NCBI GenBank assembly: GCA_023231475.1
Contig: JALJEE010000226.1
Coordinates: 1-64,000, forward strand
DNA length: 64,000 nt
From: Seison nebaliae
Taxonomy: Eukaryota; Rotifera; Pararotatoria; Seisonacea; Seisonidae
Reading direction: 5' to 3'
Shown here: positions 34,848 through 47,389 of the stretch, piece by piece
Layout of the letters: each line of letters starts with the position of its first letter
How positions within the stretch are numbered: the stretch's first letter is position 1
The notes under the pieces: model-generated
What the model was told of the DNA's origin: nothing
What the model saw: the letters and a program-made list of their open reading frames with translations, nothing else
Database searches by the model: none
Translations under genes and position numbers: made by a program

Positions 34848-37800
34848 ATGATTTCAATCAATTACTCCCTGTTCTTACTTGCACTGATTGCTTCATGGAA
34901 TTCTTTAATCCAATCTCAAAGTTTAGAAAATTTAATTTCTGTTTGACAATTTCTTTCATTCTCTCTTTAGAGGTTCCTTGGGCCAGAACGTTGTATCCCT
35001 ACGGGAAAGGCTACGGAGATTTGGAGACGACATTGGACAGAAATGGTGGTTCTCCTAAATTCAAATTGCCGTTCAATGTTACATTCATGGGACATCGTTT
35101 TAATTATACTTGGATCGGTAACAGTGGAATAATGGGATTCCAAAAAGAAATTAAAATGTTTAAAACTCATACATGGCCTGCGCCGAAATACCCTGCACAA
35201 GATGATCCCATATTTCTTACTGCATTTTATATGCCCATCGATTTGGCAAATGACCGAGAGTATCCTGGTGCATCCAACGATCCTATTGCTATTAACGAAG
35301 ACAAAGGTCGAGTACTTTATAGGTTAGTTTATTATTGGATGGAATAAATTATTGGAAAATTTGAAGGAATATATCTCGGATGGATCTATTCAAAGGATAT
35401 GATGAAGAGTCTCGTGTCAGATATAACTATTCGATAACTTTCCTAAATATGGTACAATCTCATATTCGTAAATCTGTTGCTAGTGCGGAAGAATTTGTAG
35501 CGAGTCATGCCGTTATTGCAACTTATGGTAACATCACATTTGATGGAATCGATTCAGATCTCCCATTCAATCAACGACCAGTTAGACTAGAAAAAAACAC
35601 TTAAAAATAAAACTTGATTTCTTTAGCGTAATACATTCCAAATCGTTCTGGCCACCGATAGTAACATGACATTTGCCATCTTTAATTACGAAAAGATTGT
35701 TTGGGATTCAGCACCAACATTTGGCGCTAATTTTCGGACAGGCACAAAAGGAAAGAAAGAAGCTTTAGTTAGTATTTAGCGAAGTGCATTGAAGAAATAC
35801 AAAATGTTTCAGATCGGCTTCAATCGAGGAAACGGTACGTTATGGGTACCAATGGAACCATGGTCTCGTAGCAGATTCACCAAAAGTGTCGCCGAAGGTT
35901 CGAACGTCAATTTTCCAGGGAGATATATCTTCCGTGTGGATGAATGGATTCAACCTGGTGGTTGTATGGAAGGTGCGACGTCGGGAGAATTGCATATGTG
36001 GCCACTATTTGGAAACATGTTAGGTGGTAGTGAGGTGAATATTACTGGTCCATGTTTCAATCAAGTGAGAAAGTTGTTGTGCAAAGTTTGAGCATTTTAT
36101 TATACCATCTTCATTATCATCTGGTATTTAGTGGGGAGATGATCGTAATGCCCCTGTTACAGCTGGAGAAGTCCGATCATCACTGAGAGCTCGATGTGTC
36201 TCACCCACATTATTTTTCCAAGGTCGCTTAAATTTATCGATTTCGATGGATGAAGGTAGAACATATACTTGGAATGCAATTTATACGATTGGTAAAATTT
36301 CTTATAATTTCAATAAATTCCTGACTTTTATTATCATTTAGTTGATGCATTGAAATATCCGAGCAAAATTCAATTAGGTGATATTGATGAATGGCATAGT
36401 AAGGGAACAATCGCTGAAAGGTTACCAATCAGATGGAATCGATACGATCTCAGTTGGAGTGAATCACATAAGGTCGATATCCATCTCTGGGGCTATTATG
36501 AAGGAAAAGTTGGACCGGTATTGCAACCAGTTCAACTGATTGCAGATAATACTTGGAATGATGGAATATATCAGATTCCCGTACGGTATAACCGTGCAAA
36601 AATACTTTGGATAGCTAAACGATTTAAAATGGGAGCTATTTCTGTCAGCTTAAAATCTGGTGGTACCGAAATCCCCAGGTTTAATTCCGTTTAATCTTCA
36701 TTCTCACTAAAATTTGATCGGATAGACGGATTTGGTCACCGTTAATGCCGTTGGGTTGGTGGAGAAATGAGGAAATGGAAATATATTTCGATAAGCAAAG
36801 TCGAGTTTTAGGAAATGCGCGTGGGAAACATTGGGGTGAAGATCAATGTAGATGGTGACTTTAATCGTACAAATTACTAATCTCCTCCCAATGACTTTTT
36901 TAGGTGGCATGAATATGAAAGATTTGATAGAGTTTGGATGGATGAATTACCGAGATGTCCATGTACAATGGCATTCGCTATCGGCGATGCTGGTAGATGG
37001 ATGTCAGATTCAGAATGTAATTTAGATCGAGGTCCATATGACACAAGTAATTGTAAATATCATCGTTCCTCCACATCCAATGCAAATACAAATGATTTCG
37101 AAGCTGTACATTGTGTCATAAGTACAAAGAATACGGTGGAGGCGGCAGGCTCAAAATGTTGTTATAATTCCAAAGGAAATCTACTTTATACAAATGACAC
37201 ATATTACGGTTCTAATTCAGCGAGAGTTCATCCAAATGGTTTTATTTCATATTATTTTATAAAGTTTTCATCCAAATCTTACAGGAATGTCTCCTTATAA
37301 TAGGAATCGAGCAGTACCGTCACTCTCCCATTATCTCCATGATAAGATGCATTATTTCGAATGTTGTGTCTGGAGTGATATGTGCGAATCTTATCTATAT
37401 CTCCGAGAAACTAGAGATTGTCGCGGCTATTTACATCCACGAGTAGCGGGAGTATATGGAGATCCACATTTTGTCACTTTTGACAATTTAAGATACATGT
37501 TCAATGGAAAAGGCGAATTCTATCTAATGCGATCTACTAGAGATAAATTTAACTTACAAGGTCGATTTGAACAGCCACCAAATACAACAAGTTCTCAATT
37601 TCTTCCAATAATTTCAATTTAAATTTGTTCTAAATTAGCTCATCTTTATAGTAGTGGTGGACAAGTGAATGTTACTCGAATAACTGCAATTGCCATGGAG
37701 GAATTGGGTAGTGATAGAATAGAAGTTAGAGCGAGAATTTGGCCTTCTCAAACCTGGCAATTCACTTGCGACTTGTATGTAAATGGCGAACAACAATGGT

Positions 37801-39319
37801 TGAATTCAACAGAAGAGAAAGTGCAATTTTTCCGAAGTTATTATCATTTTCATTATTATTAATTTTTATTTTCTCTTCATTCCCCCATTTTTCAGACGTA
37901 ACAATTACGAGTCCTGTGACGGATCTCTATTTTAGTAATATGACGATTATAATGAATAATTCTCAAGTTGGTGTTAATGTGGCTTGTAAGAATGGATTGA
38001 TACATTTACTGGTTTCTGCACCGCCAACACTTTTTGTTAGTCGTCCTTTTGTTTTTCATAATTTAATTTATTATTTCAGAAAGAAACGACTGGTCTATTG
38101 GGGCATTGGAGTAATTTGACAGATGATGATTTAACCACACCAGATGGTGGTCATTTTCAAATAACATCAAATACGAAAGAAATTCATAAATATTTTGGAA
38201 TGTTATGTTAGATCTTTTATTTATTTATTTTTATCCTCATAATTTATGGAATTTGCAGGGCGAGTAGAAATGGCAACAGATTCCATATTTTATTATTCCG
38301 GTTCCTTAAGATTCGACGCTTTCCATGACATGAAACCGGATACGATAAGTTGGAAAAAGTTTTGGCCATGGTTCAAGTTGTCAGATGTTCCATTCCCTTC
38401 CAATATTTCTTTCACGTTATTTTTTGTCCCTTTATCAATTAATTCAATTTTTATCTCTCTCAGTTCTGGTGATGTTGATGCTGTATGTGGTTCAATAGAA
38501 CCATGTAAATATGATGCAACTGCAATGGGCTCGTTGGAAATCGGAGCTGCTACAAGAGAAGCATACATTTACTATGGTAATTTAAAATTAGCTATGAAAC
38601 CAAGTTTAAACTCAAAAGAATTTAAACTCAGATGGAATTTTAAAAATTTCTCATTTTAGCCAATTCATGTGGAATTATGATGATTCGGGGAGCGATACGT
38701 CAAACTAACAGTTATTTGGCTGGACAAACTATGCGAGTGTCATGTAAAAGAGGATACACTTTATTGGGATGGCCGCAATACTATTGTAATTGGAATGCTT
38801 CCTGGTTGCCAACTAACAACCAATGGCTCGCTAAATTTAGAGATTGGCCGAGATGTGAACGTGAAATTTTCTTTATTTTTATATAATTCATAATTTTCGT
38901 TTCAATAGATTATCATGTCACTGCCATCAAATGGACAGGAATTTCAGTAGGTATTTTATACGTTATAGCAGCAATATGTGCTGGCGCTTTCACCATTTAT
39001 AAAGGTCGTCAAGAAACCGATTATGAATTGTTTTCATTTTGTTTGAAAGAGATGTTTAAAAAAGAGTAAAATAATTTTAGAGATGAAGATGAACTTGATG
39101 ATCTGGACAAACGGGAATACAGTTAATCATTATTCATATAAATATTTATCCGAAATATTTTTATTAGCAATAGATAACGATTATCCTCCAGATGGAAAAC
39201 TGGGTGGAGAAATGATGAGTGATCCAGATCCAATGAGGATGATGATATCAGAAGGTAATATACCGAATTCGGAATTCACCGCAATCACTGGACGAACAGG
39301 AGAAGAGAATGTTGTTTAA
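34848..39319 (+). CDS. mesh: Mesh/SUSD2-like NIDO-AMOP-VWD-Sushi transmembrane protein
   Basis: A multi-exon gene. The ATG at 34848 encodes a signal peptide (INYSLFLLALIASW) and splices over a short intron to VPWARTLYPYG at about 34970. Order of domains: a NIDO-type region (GDLETTLDRNGGSPKF... to about 36080); mid regions (36100-36900); AMOP with its cysteines (LPRCPCTMAFAIGD... YFECCVWSDMCESYL, 36940-37420); and VWD starting GVYGDPHFVTFDNLRYMFNGKGEF (about 37450). A Sushi/CCP module follows (VSCKRGYTLLGWPQYYC, 38650-38870), then a TM helix (GISVGILYVIAAICAGAFTIY, about 38935-39003). The acidic cytosolic tail runs through two small introns to the stop at 39319. In insects Mesh organises gut smooth septate junctions; SUSD2 is the vertebrate relative. 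Exon borders inside 35.3-38.6 kb were not all fixed. Confidence 0.88.
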
Positions 39320-39770
39320 TTCCGATTTACTCTCACTTTGAAAAAATTTTGTTAAAATGTTTTCGATGAATTTTCTATTAATACCAATAAATGTAAATAA
39401 AATAAAATTTCTGTATGAACAATTCTTATTATCAATATATAGTCTAACTATTGTATAACTGTAACATAATCACGATCTTAAGAATTCAATTTAATTTTTA
39501 TCCAATTTTTTTAGTTTTCTATTTATCATAAGAATATAATAAATATTACAATAATTGATGAGATGTAGGAAGTATTTATTGTTTTAAATTGGTAAGTAGA
39601 ACATTCTTCAAATATTTAAATTCAGAACAAATGTGAACGGTTTTAATGATAAAGTTATTGAGTATTATAGCGCGCAAATTTCCTTCATCTTTCCACAATT
39701 AACAAGAACATTTTATAAAAATAATAATAAGATCAATTCAAAGATATTTCAGTTAGTTCTAGTATTCAAA
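39320..39770. other. AT-rich spacer
   Basis: This holds the mesh 3' UTR (AATAAA-like words near 39396-39402) and the 5' region of the next gene on the same strand. There are no credible frames other than the upstream extension of the next ORF. Confidence 0.4.
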
Positions 39771-40659
39771 ATGACAGAATTAAGAAACGAATTGTTGGAT
39801 ATCATCGTCCGAAATAAACAGAAGTTCTATCCTGATGAGCAGGAGGTTAAGGAGGAATGTTCGAATGAAAACTCAGCAAAACTGGATCTGGAATTTCCAA
39901 TGTCTGTTGATTACATTAAAGAGAGAATTTTTCATACAGACGTCGATCCCAAACAATTACGATCTGACAAGATTTTGAAGGAAGTGGAAGAGAAGTTGAA
40001 GGAGCAAAAAGAAAAATTAATCGATTCACTTCACAGTTTCGCCGATGTCGAACGAAAGAAAATTGAAGACGCTTATTCTCTAAAATTATGGCAACTCATC
40101 TCTCACTATGAGAATGTGGTTAAGATTGTTGAATATTTTCCCACTCTCTTCAAATTCTTTTTAGGTGCACCATAAAACGAATGATGTCGTATCAAAAAGT
40201 CGATATTTGTATAATTCGTTGAATCGAACTCTTCGTCAGAATAAGAGCGATTTATTGAAAAAAGTAAATAAATGGAGTTTATCACGAAAGTTGTCTGGAT
40301 ATAAAACGACTGATATTATTCTCCATAAAACTAAAGAAGAAATTTCACTAAATAAATTGTACAGAAATCCGGCGGAAATCGATATCGATCCAGTGGAATC
40401 GACGGAAAGTGAACTTCGACAAGAAGTAGAAGAATTGAAACCGAATTTCATCGAAGATCTCGTAGATAGTTCTTGTGGTGATCATCGATATGTGATCGTG
40501 GCACCACAGAATTATGTGTCACCACATTTTCCGTCAATAGACGATGAAACGGATAGTGAAGAATCGCATCAAATTTCCATTGGAATCAACAATACAGTGG
40601 AAGATATAATTGATAAAGTAACTGGACAAGCGATTGGAACGAAAGTTATGGAGGAATAA
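39771..40659 (+). CDS. Unrecognised two-exon coiled-coil-like protein
   Basis: Exons 39771-40118 and 40165-40659 join across a 46-bp intron to give about 280 residues with no frameshift. The ATG at 39771 (MTELRNELLDIIVRNKQKFYP) was chosen because upstream in-frame codons are low-complexity. I do not recognise the family. Residues about 60-115 are strongly helical and heptad-like (KILKEVEEKLKEQKEKLIDSL). The C-terminal half is acidic with a patch YVIVAPQNYVSPHFP. The end (NTVEDIIDKVTGQAIGTKVMEE) looks like an amphipathic helix. There is no signal peptide or TM segment, so it is probably soluble and intracellular. Balanced composition and a clean intron support a real gene. Confidence 0.65.
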
Positions 40660-40871
40660 TTTTAATGATAATTAATCAATTGATTTTAATTGAAATTTTT
40701 AAGAGAAAAAAGAGAATTTGATTACAGATAAGTTTATTAATTGAATGAATTTTATAAAACGATTATTTTAAAGAATAAATAAAATAAAGTTCAATGTTGA
40801 GATGATGAATGAGCAAGATGAATTATCGAAATCAATAATGTTGACATCGTCTAATATATATCGATAATCGT

Positions 40872-42172
40872 TCATTGTATCCCGTTAGTTGAGTATTGGA
40901 ATTGATCGTATAATTTGGTGGTGAAGGAATAAAGAGAATCTTCTATCAACTTCTCCACTGTTATTTGCAACTGATCATCAGTGGCACCTTTATGGAATCG
41001 TTGTTCTAATGCAATTAATGCTTGACGTGCTTGACTAGGTCCCCGACTGAAACATGGCAAAGATGGTGTAGATAGAAGGCGAAGAGAACTATTTAAGGCG
41101 GATGTCGAATAAAAATCGAGATGAGAAGAACTTAATAGTTCAGTGTGGTCGGTTGCCGCATGGCAATTGGTATTGACATGATTAGTAATTGGTGATCGAT
41201 AATCTTCATCAATTATCAGATAAACGATATCCACCAAATTCTTCAACGTCTCCCAATGCTTCCGTGCTGATACTAATGCTTTGAATATTAATTCTTTGTA
41301 GAGTCGATACATGTCACTTTTGACACCACCCATAATCTCCACGAATTCCGTCGTCAATTTAAAAGGCGATTTTTCAAATCCCAAATTTTTGGGACTAGAT
41401 GATAACATATATCCGAAATCAATATGGATAATATGTCCGTTCTCGTCTAATAAAATATTTCCGTTATGACGATCTTTCACTTGGAGGAGATATGTGAGAA
41501 CGGAATAACCGGCACACGATTTAACGAAATTGATTTGTGCTTCATGAAATGTAGATTCATTGGGATTACCGAAATGAGATAAGAAATAATCATATAAATT
41601 CATCTGGTAATGTTTATGGATTTGATGGAGAGAAATAGTATTAAGAATTGGCTCGATCATTCCACAATTGTGAGTAATGATAAGAATTCGATAAGGTCGA
41701 ACATAAACGTCCACATCCTCCGCCTTCCAAATATCCAACAGACGTTGAGAGAGTTGATGGGCAAGATATTCTTGACGCAAATCATCACCACATTTAACGA
41801 TGGCAGCTAACAATTTCCACGATTCCAAGCCACCATATGGCGAAGATGCTCTGATACGTTTCTCTTTCAAATTGAATGGTTCTCGTAAAGCGAAGGCTGA
41901 TGGATCGTTCGGATCGGATTTGATATTGGGAGCTCGTCTTTTCAAGTCTTCTGGTTTCTGTTGAATAATCACATTTCTTAATTTCTCTGAATTATTCTCA
42001 TTTAACTTCCTGTCTTCTTCCAATCCTTTTGTATGAATGATTTTAATGGAATTCTTCTCATTTTTCTTTTCATCCAATTTCAAATTATTTTCTTCATTTT
42101 TTATCATTTCCTTATCATTATCATCATTATGATTATTATTAATATTATTATTATTATTATTATTATTATTTA

Positions 42173-42211
<39 letters not shown>

Positions 42212-44561
42212 CATAATTATCATAATTATTATTATTATTATTATTAAGTTTTACGGTTTTTTGATGGTGATGAATATTGTAGAATGAGGAGGAAGAAGAG
42301 AAATTGAAATTATTCATCGTATGATTCAGATGATCGTTCATCTCTGACGAATTATCTGATGACGATTGTGTTATTGAATATTGGATATTATTTAACGGAA
42401 ATTGGAGAATGTTGTGCGAATCGTTATGATTCAACGATGTTATCGGTAATGACGAAACCGATTGACATTCCGATGAAAACTTCAAACTGTTATGATCCGA
42501 TAAATTATCCATCAAACGATTCCGCACATCCTTCGCCGACGTATATGAAGGATCGTTGACGATTGTGGAAATTGTCTGAATGTTGTTGGATGACAAGTGA
42601 TGATTCATTGAATGATCTTTCTCCAACATCTTTAAACTTTGTCTTTCCGCCGTTGCACTGACAGCGAAGGATTTCATGGAAATCGAATCCGCTTCAAATT
42701 TCTTCTGTTGATAATTCTTCTCTGACAATCGAGGAGGTAATGACGAATAATTCGAACAATCATCACACTCCACCACCTCCACATAAATGATGAACGGTGC
42801 CTTATCCTTCGAATTGAGTACAGCCGATGCATCATGAGCAATTCGAACTATATGATGATTATTCGAGTAGAGTGGGAGCCAAACTCTTGCTGGTAAATTC
42901 CAATTGATTCTCTCTAATTTAGCCACTAATTTCTGATTCTTTTCTTCTTTCGACATCGTCGATGGCAATTGTTGTAATTCAAATCCGATATCCAACAACG
43001 ATTGAACGAACTGAATTTCTGGTGCTAATTTCGAAGATTGACATTCACATCGTTCCAAATCCATTCCTGATAATATGACAGAAGAGGAACCCATAGAATG
43101 TAATGAGATATGTGATGTGGTCAAATCAGGTGACTGTCTCCGATAACAAGGACAACCATTATCGAATGCAGCACCTTTATCCAATTCTCCAAGAAATGTC
43201 GCCAATCTTTTTTTTCTTCTTTCGATTAAACGATCAGTAAATGTTGAATCAAATAATTGTTGTTCTTCTTCCAATTCGTGAAATCGATTCATTTTATTCT
43301 CCAAATCATTCGAATCATCACTACTATTCATCTCATCATTCGAATCATCATTTCTATTTAATTTATCAATTTTATCCATTTGAAAATCATAATTTGATTT
43401 CATATGATTGGGTTGATTCGAATTCCTCAAATATTTCACAAAATCATCTTCGTACAATTTCTCGTGTAACATCATCAAACGAAGACATAACGATAATTGA
43501 AAATGATGAACATTTTGACAATAAAATATATCCGTCGTCGTTCTCGTCAACGAATCCACCATCGGATAATAACAATGATAATTCGATAGAAATTCTCTCA
43601 ATAAATGATATTTCACGATCTCTTGATGTTCATATGATTCGATTGATGTCTGTTTTTTGTGAGTGACAGATTTATCATTATTCCGATGTCTCGATTTCGA
43701 TTTCGAATTATTCTTACATAATGATTGTGATTGTTGATTCGAATATTGATCAATCGAATATGAATTCATCAACCACAAACATCTTAACGAGAATTCGATG
43801 TCTTGAGAGCACCGGTATACTAGATAAGAATGGAGGATATGTGACATCGATTCCTTCATATATAAAATGATTATTTGTGGTAAATAAAAATTCACTTCGA
43901 AATTATTGAATGAGAATAATCGATTTGCTAAATATAAGTGAACACCACGTTCTTTTGATGTCGTCAAATAATACATCAGAATATGAATGGTGAAACATTC
44001 CGATTCGAATAATCTTAATAATCCCGATTGTCCACAAAGATAATTTTCTCCTTCTTCTTTTTCGTCTTTATCGTCTTTTTTCCCACAAACTCTTCTTTCC
44101 AAATTCTCATTTTGTTTATCAGAAATATTTCTTTTAAAATTTTCTTTTCTTTCCAAATCTTCACAATTTTTCCTTTTACAATTGTCATTTTCCTTTACAC
44201 AATTCTCTTTTTGGAAAATTTCATTTTGTTTTTCAAAATTTTGAGATTTTTTTTTTTCGGATTCTTCACAATTTTTTCTCGGGGAATTTTCACAATTTTT
44301 TCTCGGGGAATTTTCACAATTTTTTTTTAATGAATTTTCACAATTTTGTCTTTGAGAAATTTCAATTTGTTTTTCACAATTCTTCTTTTCGATATTTTCA
44401 TTTTGTTCTTTCTCACAATTTATGTCTTCGATATTCTCGTTTGTTCTCCTTCTCGAATCATCGTCATAAACAAATTGAATTCGATTGAATCCACATTGGA
44501 CATTGGATGGTAGAATGACTTTTGTATTTCTTATTTCATTTTTCCGATCCATATCAATCAT
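40872..44561 (-). CDS. PI4KB: Phosphatidylinositol 4-kinase beta
   Basis: A 1229-residue single-exon protein, well above the ~800 typical of animals. It makes PI4P, mainly at the Golgi. The lipid-kinase-unique helical region is near 180-275 (LLRLFESECFTIHILMYYL, NRLFSFNNFEVNFYLPQ). The kinase domain is about 885-1229, beginning ALREPFNLKEKRIRASSPYGG. The ATP-lysine segment is IVKCGDDLRQEYLA, the catalytic loop is VKDRHNGNILLD (about 1030), and the metal-binding HIDFGYMLSSSP follows (about 1045). The terminal TTKLYDQFQYSTNGIQ matches the family end almost exactly. Extra length comes from a Glu/Lys/Asn-rich charged N-terminal 150 residues and a Ser/Asn-rich linker with a polyasparagine run (about 771-810). 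Inserts fall outside catalytic motifs, so activity is expected. Confidence 0.93.
42130..42247. repeat. ATT/GTT trinucleotide repeat within PI4KB, coding for asparagine
   Basis: The plus strand shows runs of ATT and then GTT triplets; on the coding (minus) strand these read AAT and AAC, both asparagine. The tract changes codon but not amino acid. This suggests either repeated expansion of two related triplets or tolerance for Asn at the protein level. It is probably length-variable between individuals. Confidence 0.85.
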
Positions 44562-45383
44562 CGGTCATACTAATCCCGATGACCAAAATTATTCTTCTTT
44601 TTTTAAAAAAATTAAATTACATTTGTTCGCTAATGAATCTTCAAAGCAAATTACATCATTCATTTCCCATACAAAGATTGTCTATATGTGTGTGTGTGTG
44701 TGTTTGTGTATAATATGGGTGTCCAACTCTTTTTTACCTTTTCTCAAAAAATAAATAAGGAGAAGATATGAAATTTTTTTATTTTAATTATGAATGAATT
44801 TTATTAAGACTCTTCTTTTCTGAATTAGATAATAAAATTGAGTGATCCATCTGTTGATTGATTGTTAATAATAATCGTAAAAAAAGTAAATATAATAAAT
44901 TTTATTAATTTATGAAGAAAAAATATTTTCAAAGAGAATATAATTGTCGAATTTTCAGAAAGAAAACATGAAATTTGAATAAATTACCAAAATTATTTTT
45001 TTGAATTTTACGCTAATTTCCCTTCCAAATATCTCTCCTTATTCCAATCAAAAAAAATCAGAAAATTCAAATTTATTTTAATGATTTTGTTGATACAACA
45101 AGAGATTTGTGACATAATTCAATTATTCAACTAATTCATGGAGAGGATGATGAAAATGAGATGAGGAAGATGTACTGTGATGGAGAGAAATAATTAAAAA
45201 CAATTTGGTCTTCAACTTAAAATTTGAAATTACAACAAAATTATTAAAATAAATTTTAAACAGTATTCTCCAAATTCTAAGAGACAACGATTACTATGCA
45301 ACATATAAAAATAAATTATCATATCAAATTTTTTCCTTAATTTTCACTCGTGCTTTCTATCTACGTTCTTTCTTCTCATTCAT
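44562..45383. other. AT-rich spacer with TG microsatellite
   Basis: This non-coding stretch lies between the NT5C2 3' end and the PI4KB start, both on the minus strand. A TG microsatellite lies at about 44695-44708. No gene is supported. Confidence 0.45.
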
Positions 45384-47389
45384 TCAATGATGAATAGTAG
45401 ATTCGTGAGGCATCGACGTGGTTTCCGTCGTACGGAAAGGATAGAACAACGGATAATAAATTAGATTGAAACATGTAGACGCATATAAATCTGCATATCT
45501 TATCATTTGGGAAGCGAAATGAGTTGGACGATTATATGATCGTAGAAGTGATCCCATTTGTTTTGGATAGCAATTTTCCATTTCCTTCAAAATCTCTTTT
45601 AATCTATTATTCATGTCTTCCATCTCTTTTTGCTGTTCTGTCGTCAATTTACTTGATGAATCACAATGGAGAAATCGATTCGATATTGATTCATTCAATT
45701 CATCATATTCTTTGTACAGTTTCGGATTTGCTTGCCAATATGCTACTTCATCCAACAATTCTGGTATTAAAAGGAATGTCCTCCATCCATGTAACTTCTT
45801 CGATTTTAGTACATCACCAAAAACATGATCTCCAACATATAAAACATCTTTTCCATCTGCTCCCATTCCCTTCACTAAAATATCGACATTTCCTTTCGAA
45901 TACACTTTCCCCGACAATAACGGTCCTTCATGTAATCCAATCTTCAACTTCTTCGTCCCCTAAAAATAGTTTTAGTTCAAACTAATATCAACACAATATG
46001 AACCGTATGAATTTCTCGAAACAATGATGATTTCTCAAAAAATGCTGGTTTCATGGCATCGACGATGATTATATCGAAATATTCCCTCCAATTCTTCTGC
46101 TCACTCGTTAATATATACGACATGATACTATCAGTATAATCATAAGGTGAATTTGTTAAGAGAAATGTCTTTCTCCCATTTTCCCGTAATCTTTTTTGAA
46201 GAGAATTTATGTTTTAAAAAAATTCAAAAACATTTTTAACCGATCTAAATAAATTGCTAATTTTGGTTCCTTGTCTAAAAATTTTTCGATGTTTTTCACC
46301 GTATAATTTTTAATAATTCCCTTCACAAACCAATTTCCTTTCAATTATGAGATATTTTAAAAAATTAACTGCATTATGAACATAGTCGATGGTATGTCGA
46401 ATATCCATACAGATGTCATGATAATAAATTCTCGTATCTTTTCCCTTACATAAAATGAATGTCTCATATCTATTTGCATGAATTATTCAACATGAATAAC
46501 AAACGAAACTTATTCTCATTTCTATTTTGCTTCTCAAAATATTCAATGACGCACGCGACCGCGTAGATTTCTGAATAAAAAATAGAGGCAAATAAATCAT
46601 TAATGAATTCCAACCTGGTAGATGGTATAACGTACTCATGACGAAAATTCGGTCAGGTGTAAAACCGATAAATTGATTTGGATAATAAATTGAAATTTCT
46701 TCACTGAATTAATTCAGACAATTAAACACTTCAAAAATTAATTGGATATATATCGAAACTCGTTTAATTTCCGCAATCCATGGAATGCCATCGTTATATT
46801 TCCGTAAGCATCTGTTTTCAATAAATTTCCATAATCTTTATCTAACCATATACCTCTGAGAAAAAAATAAAACAATTAAAAAATATTTCTCTATTCTTAT
46901 TATATATATCTATATCTTATTCATTCTAATTAAAAATTGAAAAAATTGAAAAATATTTTCGAAAGTTGGAAAGAAAAATTAAAATGTTTCTTAAAATTTT
47001 TTAAAATTGATAAAACGGAGAATGAGAACAATTAACCTGACAGGAAAGTTGTCTTGATAATTGGGATATGTTTCTTTAATAATTTTCGGATATCCATAAG
47101 CCACGACCAAATGATTCATTACTTCATTATATACTAATTGTTCAAAATCAGGAGATTTGTAATCTGAAAATGTTTTTTTTACAAAATTAAAATTTCTTAT
47201 CTTTTAAATGTTGAACGTGCTAATGTATAATCCATATCGAATCCGATAAATTTTAATGATAACATATCCACTGGACGATTAACGAAAATCCTAAAGAGAA
47301 TAAATTTTTAGGATAATTTGGAAAGAAAACCTTTTGATCGGTTCTCGGCGACTCGATTGGTCGCTACCTCTAGTCTCCAAATCACTCAT
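45384..47389 (-). CDS. NT5C2: Cytosolic purine 5'-nucleotidase (NT5C2 family)
   Basis: A multi-exon minus-strand gene. The ATG at 47389 starts MSDLETRGSDQSSRREPIKR. A short intron leads to IFVNRPVDMLSLKFIGFDMDYTLA, which contains the HAD-superfamily DMDYT catalytic motif typical of IMP/GMP 5'-nucleotidase II. The last exon (45384-45947) encodes KDVLYVGDHVFGDVLKSKK, with the metal-binding aspartates, then GWRTFLLIPEL. It ends MGSLLRSYNRPTHFASQMIRYADLYAS and MPHESTIHH, closely matching the family C-terminus. The enzyme hydrolyses IMP/GMP in purine salvage. The internal exons (about 45960-47300) are small and separated by short introns; they were recognised as pieces but not all placed exactly. 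Confidence 0.88.

Noticed and set aside
42033-42287. Plus-strand frame opposite the PI4KB polyasparagine tract
   Set aside because: It encodes only Ile/Val runs made by the ATT/GTT triplets; it is an antisense shadow of the PI4KB gene.
44028-44330. Phe/Ile-rich plus-strand frame opposite the PI4KB N-terminus
   Set aside because: It is the antisense of the charged repeat region; composition is purely the complement of Lys/Asn/Glu codons.
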